Positions 56,658-64,000 of a stretch of DNA of 64,000 bases are shown here, in pieces (positions within the stretch are counted from its first letter, which is position 1; every line of letters starts with the position of its first letter). The DNA is from Picochlorum sp. 'celeri'. Taxonomy: Eukaryota; Chlorophyta; Trebouxiophyceae. The notes under the pieces are model-generated. The model was given only the letters and a program-made list of their open reading frames with translations. It searched no databases and was not told the DNA's origin. The translations under genes and the position numbers were made by a program. Location: the NCBI GenBank assembly GCA_010909725.1, contig JAACMV010000019.1, forward strand, positions 620,001-684,000, written 5' to 3'.

Positions 56658-59600
56658 TTACTGTTGAGGGGAAAAAGGCGACACCAGAGGAGAGACCTGC
56701 CAGCACTGGGCTTCCTGTGACCACTGAAGAGGAGCTGAAGAAGCCAGAGAGGGGGATCCTGCCTCCAAAACGTGTGTGTAACACGTTAAAATGGATACGC
56801 ATACCTTGCGAGTCAGCTGTATGTAAGAATCAATGGATTTGACTCTCTGGTCGCGCTGAGCCTTGTATATGGTCTTCCTAACTGTATCAATACTGTACGT
56901 CGTGGCAATGCATATCAAGGCCCAAGCATCCAAGGGATAATTGCCCCAGGGATGAACCATCCATATGGATCTAATAATATCCTGAGCTGCCTGTAGATCT
57001 ACCTGAAATAAGTTGCTGCATAAGGAGAGCGCGATGGGGCAATGGTAAAAGAAATGAGCTCTGCCTGGTTGGACTGGACTAAAATGGCAAATACAGGGCT
57101 GATCAACTTTAATTCTTTCACTGGTGATACCTGTCCGCATAATCGTTTCCCAGAAGGCGATCTTATAAGCTGAGGGAATCGGAAGCCGCGAGAGGGGCGG
57201 TAAGACACGATAAAGTGGGCGCCATCGGATGGGGTGCTGGAACAAGCACTCCTGAGAATCTGACATCCGTTTATCTTGGATGATTTCCAGCCACTGCTGC
57301 CATCGATAGTTTCTATCAGCTTGCTGTCCTTCGGTGAGGAGGAGGGTGCCAAATTTCACTGTATATTCTTCGAGAGGGATAGTTTCCCCACGTCGCTGCC
57401 ACTGAGGTTGTACTTCTGGGGGTTGTAGACAGGGTAGAGCTGCCGTTAGTGTCTGTGGAGCTACTCCCGATTGTTTGAGCTGATAGTCAGTAAACATTTT
57501 GTGCCACAAGGTTCTGATCCAGGTGAGACTGTCCGCTGCAGTGCTCTGAATGATAGTTTCGTCGCCATGAACATGAGTAATGAGAGCCCGAAGCGGTGTT
57601 GGCAGATGTGCCACTGCCTCTAGTGCAGACTGGTCGAAATTGGTGTACTGGCGCAAGAATATATTCCACACTAGCTGTACCCACAGTTTCGAAGTTCCCA
57701 TGGTAAACAGTTGGGTGACCCATTTGAGATCTCTGGCATGAAGGTGTTCCTTCAGTGGGAGGCAGCCAAGACCTCCCATCTTAGTATTTGCTGGGAACAT
57801 ACGAGAGCTCCAGCCCGTTCTTGAGGGGAGCAGAGAGCGCATAGCATGATAGATCTGCTCAAGCTGTTGCTCCGAGGGAGGGACTATCTCTGCCCTATAT
57901 AGTTCTTGTGGAAGCTTATAAGTTGAAAGTCTGCTCAATTTTGTAAAGGAGGAGGAAAGCTGAGCTGCCAATAATTTGCAATATGTTTCCAAACTCTGGA
58001 GCCGAGGAGCCCAGTCAAAAGTTGCGAGGCCGGAGTTTGCCTGGAGTTTTATTCCTAAAATGGTGGCTGAGGGAACCACTCGAAGCCCTTTGATCGCCGT
58101 AGGTTGGCCCGTGGGGGCTCCAATAGGAAGTAACCAAGTCTTGCTCTTATTGAGATGCTGGCCTGTGCCTGCCGCAAAAATATCCATGGCATCTATGAAG
58201 CGCTCAATCTGTGCCAGGCTGAGAGGGACTGTATTATCATCCGCATACTGTAATGTGGATATCTGAAGTGGAGATGTCGCCTTCGCAATTCCTTGATGGT
58301 GGTGGTGCATTGTAATCGTCAAAGGAATACTTTGAGATATAGCTGTATGCTGGAGATGGCGGGTAAGCAGATGGCTGATAAGCAGATAGAGATAGGGAGA
58401 AACTGGGTCTCCTTGTCTGACTCCCGTATCGAATCTTCTCTTGTGAGAAAAGGATCCATTGAGATACACTCTAGCATAGGTCCGAGACAAAATCTGTCGA
58501 ATCCATAGGCACAGGAACTGAGGGAGCTGGAGAGTGGAACAAAGGCGGAAGAGCAAGTGGCGATCAATCTTGTCATAGGCTTTTGAGAAATCACATACCG
58601 CAAAATAGGCTGACTTCTTTTGCAAGGCTAGATATTGAGGCAGGAGCTGAAGGGTCCATATGGTATCTGATATACACCTACCAGGCAAGAAGGCTGATTG
58701 TGTCTGGGACACCAATTGCTGGAGGGGCTTCTCGAGTTTACCGAGCAACACCTGTTGCATGATCCTATAATCTGTGTTGAGCAACGTGATCGGCCTATAA
58801 TTGCTGGGCTGATATGGGCTGTCTTTTTTGTGTATGGGGATGATGACTCCATAGAGGAACTCTGCAGGCATATCAAAAACAAGCTGAGTGTATACTCGCT
58901 GGAGTATTGGAGCCAAATCTTGTTTGATCAGTCGATATAGTGTAAGTTTGATACCGTCGTCACCTGGCGCGGACGTGCGCATTCGTTTGATCGCCTGAAT
59001 AATTTCTTCTGCGGTGATTTCTGTAGCTTGTTCCCGAAAAGAGTCTGGAAAGATCCTAGTATCATCCATTGGAATACTGTTGAGGAGATATTGTTTGGCC
59101 CAAGGAGAGCAGGGTGGCTGAGCAGAAACTGCAGCGTATTGATCCACTAAAATGTTTGCACACTCTACTGCTGATTCGGTTATCCTCCCAGTCGGTTGCA
59201 CCAGGCCTGGGATATTGAGATCTTTGGATGGAGATGGTAGCATGATATGCGCATCCGCTTTATGTAAGTATTTGAGGTCAAGTGAGTCCTCAGTAACCTG
59301 GGCATCCTGTTGGTTCTGACGGGTCAGCTGCTGTATGCCTGCACGATACTCTCTGTTAAGCTGGATAGCGAGGCCTGCAATGTGCTTCTTAATCGTCAGC
59401 CAAGTCGAATAGTCAATCCTTGGAGTGGAGTCCACCAACTGATGTAGCCATTCTTGCATCTCCTGACAGTACCGTTCTTTATAAGCTGGGTTATTAAGAA
59501 ATTGCTGAGGGATGCAGTTTCGTCGTTGTTGCTGTGTGCCCCTTTGCTGTTGTCTGAGACGGGGACATACCAGTTTGATACTGGTGCTGATAGGCAGGTG

Positions 59601-60232
59601 GTCACTGTGTACCCTCGGCTGTGAGTGAACATGAACTGTGGTTATCATATGTCTGTATGCAGAAGAACAGTAGATCCTATCTAAACGACTCCTGGTTGGC
59701 TGCTCTTGCTGTCTAGTGGTTGCGGCCTCATGAGTGTAAGCTTTCAAAGTGCGCAGCCGTTGTTGTGATGCTTCGCAAACTGTCTGATAGCCTATCATCT
59801 GGTTCCATTTCCGATAGGTATAGGAGTTCTTAGGTGCTGTGCGAGATGTTGTATCTCGTGTATCTTCAATAAAGTTAAAATCACCGCACCAGATCACTGT
59901 ATTTTGGGCAGCCAAGTGGTGGAGGATTGAAATGCATGCATCCACGGCCTCGCGATTGTTCTGAATTGGCATATAAACAGTTGAGAGGACAAAACACTGA
60001 TCCTGGCAGCGAATATCAAGCACCAGGCGCACCAAATCTGCCCCCGCGTCCTCTTTTCCTCTCGCCCAGTCAGGCAAGACCACCTAGTTGACGCCGCCCG
60101 GTAGGGCTTGGGGGTCTAGTTGAGGTTGGATTTGCTTCGGGGGGGCACCGGTTCGCCCGGTTACTGTTGTCGTCTCTAGTTGTTCTGGTTGTTACACTAT
60201 TAATGAAATCGGATCGCTTGTATCATTGCCCC
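56658..60232 (-). mobile_element. 5'-truncated LINE (non-LTR retrotransposon), endonuclease + reverse transcriptase
   Basis: One uninterrupted frame 60083-56658 (1141 aa) plus about 150 bp upstream. The start is GTG, with an in-frame TAG just before. Seen: the later two thirds of an APE-type endonuclease (WCGDFNFIEDTRD, about 64-76; RLDRIY; HSDHLPISTS), reverse transcriptase (QPSNYRPITLLNTDYRI; QSAFLPGRCISDTIW; GVRQGDPVSPYLYLL; catalytic YADDN at about 613-617), and a C-terminal zf-RVT motif (CICHFSPVQPGRAHFFYHCP). The endonuclease N-terminus with its first metal-binding residues is missing. Upstream of the TAG the same frame continues for about 35 codons (ending ALPGGVN) before a TAA, which may be part of the lost N-terminus. 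The remaining frame has no stops over 3.4 kb, so truncation is recent. It cannot move by itself as it stands. Confidence 0.9.
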
Positions 60233-60233
60233 C

Positions 60234-60267
60234 ACTGATAGTAGATTATAATTGATCTACTATCAGT
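60234..60267. repeat. Perfect hairpin at transposon end (13-bp arms)
   Basis: ACTGATAGTAGAT and its exact inverse ATCTACTATCAGT are separated by 8 bp (TATAATTG). Together with the imperfect hairpin at 60276-60303 this forms the subterminal structure proposed for the CACTA left end. Confidence 0.85.
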
Positions 60268-60666
60268 TAGGACACGTATCCATCCGCCACATGCGGTGGA
60301 TACTGCTGCAACACTCATTCGTCGTCAACCGTTGCCCGAGCTAGCACCGACCTGCACATCACAGACGAGGTGATACTTACCTGACTTACCTATTTAATAT
60401 CCTTTTTGCAACATCTTTGAACGATTGGTGACGAATGGGGCAGCTGTCCTGCACGAAAGGATTGCCGAGTTAGCACTGTAACGAACTTTTTCAGTGAACC
60501 GAAACTTACCGCATCCCGCACGGATATGTCGCGAATACTCCCTAATAATATTTCATTAGATATAGTGAATTACATCGACCAGCCCATAATGGATGATTTA
60601 ATGAATAATTACACTGCGCCACTGGAGACGAGTGGCCCATTGATATCAGGATGTGCTGAAGAAACA

Positions 60667-61858
60667 TCATGTCCTTTGCCTCGTCGAGGCACCATGTGGT
60701 GCTTGCAAGGCCTCTTCCTCGCCATCTTTAGCATTTCTAGTTTCATTTCGATCAGGATTGATGTTCTCAGCACCTTGCAAGCGCTTCATTCTGAAATTTT
60801 CAGGGTGTGAAAGAATCCAATCATATTCATCCTGTTCCAGGACCAGGCTGTTTTTAAACGAGTGCTTGCCACTCTTCACAGTCTTATGCACCATCTTGTA
60901 CTTATCTCTCAGTTGATTGGGGTGAAATATGTTGGGATCCGCTCCCCTTTCTGCATTCCAGCGAACAAACACCTCTGTCCAGAAGTTGGAGCAGGGGCGT
61001 GTGCTTGTCCTCATCACCAATCTTATGAATTCTTTTAATTCAACGGGGTCCTGCCACTCCTTTGAAGGCGTTTTGATACCGTTTTGTCGTGCTAATCTCT
61101 TCATTCCCTCTGCTTTATGCCAGGGGCCCTGATTTCTGAATGACGGATCCTCATTGACATGCTTGCATATCTGCTCCCAGTCCATGCCTCTGGACTGAAC
61201 ATGTACCTGCACAGGATCTTTCTTCGTAATCGCGTCGATCTTTCTTGTGAACGAAGCGATGATGGTCTTGTTCTTCATGTTTTCTTCCATGATTCGCCTC
61301 GCATTAGGCGAAGTTACTGAGTCATACCAGTCACTCATTTCTCGATCCTTCCTTTCTTTCCATTCTCTGGCCTCTCTCCTGTATTCTTCTCTCTTCTCGT
61401 CTGTGATCCTATCATTGCTCTTGATGCCTTTGTTTACGGTATTCTTGATCCTACAGAACATACAATGGTCCTGAAAAACCATGGCCAGGCATTTGCAGGC
61501 ATATGAAATGCACGTACTCTTCTACATGGTAAATTGCCGAGTCAAATGAGTATTTCTTCCTTTCACACATGCTAAAAACCTCAAGACATAGATATGCATA
61601 TGCAACATCACCTCCTTCGCGCCAAGCTTTGGTGAAATCGTCGCCTTCGCCTTCGCCTTGGTGTCCTCTCCACTTGGCAAACCCCCCAACAAACTCACTG
61701 TCCTCTCGGTAAACCCTTGCAGCATACTTGTGAACAGCGTCCTTTACATCTTTGAGAAATTCTTTATCGTTCATCATGTTTCTGTACAACGGGCCTTCTC
61801 GTATCTTTATGAGTGGTTGCCGTCGAGCACTGTTGTTGTCAACTGCGTTTGGTGCCAT
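60667..61858 (-). CDS. Accessory protein of CACTA element (TnpA-like, unrecognised)
   Basis: Two exons, 61858-61518 and 61450-60667 (intron 67 bp, donor GTACGT, acceptor TGTAG), 374 aa. The frame is kept by using the second possible acceptor; the nearer one leads to a stop. Seen: a basic N-terminal region, helices rich in Lys/Glu (SDWYDSVTSPNARRIMEENM), a tryptophan-containing middle (KEWQDPVELKEFIRLV; FWTEVFVRWN) that could be a SANT/Myb-like fold, and a Gln/Arg tail. Divergent placement next to the transposase fits the two-gene plan of CACTA elements, where the second product binds subterminal repeats. Function is inferred from position alone. Confidence 0.55.
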
Positions 61859-62139
61859 TTGAATCCAGTCCCACTTCCGCTCCCTCCAACTACTGTTCGA
61901 TACCACACTATATTTAATAATAAAAGAACTTCAAAATAGTATGCAAAGTTTGTGCCTGCGTGTCTCCAGTCAACCCGTTCATGTGATTGCAGATTTAAAT
62001 TTCAAACTTCCTGAGATGCTCGCCAAAAGAGCGGGCAATCCTTTGATGGAGTGCGATGAGCGCTGTGTTGGTTGTTTTAAATGAATAATTATATATTCAG
62101 ATGATATCTTGATTAGCCAAGGGAGAATAGGACAAGGAG

Positions 62140-64000
62140 ATGCGATACCGGAACGAAGTTGGGGCCCTTCGGCAACGTTTCAACAGAGAACTCCAGGATA
62201 ATGACGGGAAATGCCCCAAATGCCAGAAAAATCTATCCAATATGTCAGATAGAACTGTAATTAATCATGCGGATGGAAAATGTTTGAAGCGTTCGTTTGA
62301 TGGGGCCATGGGAGACGAGGTTGACCCTGAAGAGTTTGAACCAGTCTTAGGTGCCGACAACAGCTTACAGACGATTCCTGTCAATCTACAGGATGAAAAT
62401 CTACCTGAAAACGATATGGAAACGCAGTCAAATGGCATTGAGGATGAGGATGACCCGACGCCAGCCTTGGAGAGCTGGGAAGCAGATTTCCTGGATGCAT
62501 CAAAAGAGGTCCAAACCAAGGGGCTGGTGAGGCAGACAGCCGCCCAAGTCAGAGAATACCTGAGAATGCCATTATACGGTACAACTGTTGGGAACATTGT
62601 CCATCGAGTTTCCAGTGCGAAAATGAATCTGCAGGCGAAGAACGAAGTTTTGCAAATACTGAAATCTGCCTTACCACACAGCAAAAGAAGATTGATTCCA
62701 AACTCCATGCACATCGTCAGAAGGGCCCTAAAAGTAAAGGATGTAGCATCTGTCGAAATACATCTGTGTTCATCATGTTGGGGACATGCGTGGAAGCCCT
62801 GTAGACGAGAAGACTGGCCTCTCCATGGTAATGACTGCACATGCAATGAGTGCACATGCCCAGTATGTAGGAAAGGCAAAAGGTTCTCACAGGCACAGAA
62901 TACATGGAGCCCATCGTATGTACGTCATTATTGGTGTTTCATAGCAAGTCATATCAAGTTACATGAATTCACATGTCTCGCAATTTTGTTGCACAGGTAT
63001 GTTACTACCTTGGCCTCGAGCACCAAATAAAAACCTTGTTTCAAATGGAAGACTTTCGAAAATCGCTATATAGTGACCATTCATATGATATAAAAGGTAG
63101 CTGGAGAAATTCATGGCACGCGAGATGGATCAATGGTCAAACTGGTGGTGCAGCAAATGAGTCAAACACCATTCCCATCCCAGATGCCCCAGGGGAAGCA
63201 TTTCAGCAACACAATAGCATTTACAGTATTCATTTCGATTGGGTACAGATTCGGACGAGCAAAAAGAAATCTCATAGTGTCGGGCTGATGATTTTAAGGA
63301 ATGATAGCGTGGAAGAGGAAGATTTAAACACTGATCGGTGGGCAATGCCAATTATGGTGATGCCTGGCCCAAAGGAGCCAGGGTCCCTGAAGATGCACTG
63401 GAAGATCCTTGGCGACGAATTCAGCCGCTATGAGAATAATGGCATTGCCATTCGCTTTATGGAGAACAATGAGGTCGTAGACATAGTTCACAAGCCCTTT
63501 ATAGCCCGATTCATTTGTGATGCAGCAGCACGTCCAAAAATCCTTTCCCACAGAGGAGCTATGGCAACCTGTCCTTGCCCATGGTGTGATTTCCGTAGTT
63601 CTGGCAATGGCAGAGTTTATGGATATTGTGATCCAGTTGAGTATAAAGCATATGATCTCGTGGAAATGTTGGCTTATGCTGGAACAGGCGAGTTCCAAAC
63701 TGAGAACACCAAGAGCATTCAAATCGGTGTGACAGACCCAGCGCAATACAAGCACGATGAAGCGACATTGCGACAAATTCATGACATTTTGGAAGAAGCT
63801 AATCAAAGACACCAAGACGGATCTTTGTCGAAATTGCGAGTGGCTCAAATTCAAAAGGAAACAGGATATTCGGACAAGAGTGACATCATCTGGAGGTCAG
63901 ACTTGAAAGCCATTCACCCCATTCATGCTGTACAGGTACCAATCTTTCATTGTTTAATTCTTGGGCTAGTTTCAGACTTCTTAAAACATATATTTGTTGA
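62140..64000 (+). CDS. TNP2-type transposase of CACTA element, partial (runs off window)
   Basis: Exons 62140-62919 and 62997-63935 read cleanly; donors GTACGT and GTACCA; the gene continues past the window. The 5' end has a C2HC-type zinc knuckle (CPKCQKNLSN-x-...-HADGKC) and then a linker of about 130 residues. Next is the Cys cluster typical of TNP2/Plavaka N-termini (HLCSSCWGHAWKPC, CTCNECTCPVC). Exon 2 shows the transposase core: FDWVQIRTSKKKSHSVGL (first catalytic Asp), VMPGPKEPGS, a conserved DEF and the CPCPWCDF motif of the insertion domain. No stop or frameshift is present, so the transposase looks potentially active. CACTA TNP2 cuts at the element ends and integrates with a 3-bp duplication. 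Confidence 0.85.

Larger units (their letters stand above)
60233..64000. mobile_element. CACTA-type (EnSpm) DNA transposon, left end to beyond window
   Basis: The right flank of the LINE starts a new unit at CACTG (60233-60237), the expected terminal pentamer of CACTA elements. Subterminal structures follow: a perfect hairpin with 13-bp arms at 60234-60267, an imperfect hairpin at 60276-60303, and repeats of TTGCC-GAGYTAGCAC (about 60333 and 60457) with inverted ATTCGTC boxes. Two divergent genes follow: a probable accessory gene on minus (60667-61858) and a TNP2-like transposase on plus (62140 onwards). The other end lies outside. Boundaries are inferred. Confidence 0.7.

Noticed and set aside
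1..64000. tRNA, rRNA and CRISPR arrays
   Set aside because: Scanning by eye for B-box-like GGTTCGA cores with matching stems and for regularly spaced repeats gave nothing convincing; tRNAscan-SE would be needed to exclude short RNA genes.

Overview
This window is nuclear DNA from a eukaryote with a compact, intron-bearing genome. The evidence is spliceosomal introns of about 60-230 bp resolved in many genes, eukaryote-only machinery (FACT/SSRP1, GINS Psf2, Vps34, UTP12/WDR3, NEDP1, Nopp140, Spo11), and short intergenic gaps. A unicellular alga is the best guess. Supporting signs are an ACT-repeat protein of the plant ACR type, pfkB and RecD2-type proteins with transit-peptide-like N-termini, a PPR protein, helicase-associated (HA) repeat proteins and SSRP1 with an HMG box. 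The exact lineage cannot be fixed from the sequence. No rRNA, tRNA or CRISPR was seen.

Layout. 1-8 kb: the C-terminal end of an acetamidase/formamidase with a GPI-like tail, a PPR protein, then WDR3/UTP12, GRWD1/RRB1 (both ribosome biogenesis) and MGST3 on the minus strand. 8-10.9 kb: a secreted PAN/lectin-like protein, a dispersed repeat pair and a decayed region. 10.9-17.7 kb: a chromosome-biology block of a RAMA-Spo11 fusion, a RecD2-type helicase convergent with it (10 bp apart), and Psf2 divergent from the helicase. 18-25 kb: a large unrecognised helical protein, a secreted glycosyltransferase-like protein and SSRP1. 25-28.1 kb: a tandemly duplicated HA-repeat gene with flanks. 28.4-37 kb: OGFOD1/Tpa1-type dioxygenase, NADPH-P450 reductase, NEDP1/SENP8, a small membrane protein and an ER HSP70 (HYOU1/Lhs1 type). 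37-40 kb: an SDR and a GT2 glycosyltransferase, separated by a 1.2 kb insert flanked by 136-bp near-identical direct repeats. 40-50.6 kb: Vps34, an unrecognised protein, a DnaJ/GPALPP1-like protein, Nopp140 and two membrane proteins. 50.7-56.3 kb: ACT-repeat protein, FN3/beta-propeller secreted protein, pfkB kinase. 56.3-64 kb: mobile DNA, namely a 5'-truncated LINE and a two-gene CACTA-type transposon running off the window.

The strongest candidate for something undescribed is the RAMA domain (a putative modified-DNA reader) spliced in frame onto a complete Spo11. Other points are the long-duplication insertion at 37.8-39.3 kb, a genome-wide avoidance of A at intron position +4 (no GTAAGT in 35 introns), a eukaryotic RecD2 with a targeting-like leader, and the intact-looking CACTA element. 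Exon boundaries were worked out by hand from reading frame, GT-AG signals and protein similarity recalled from family knowledge; no alignment or database search was run.
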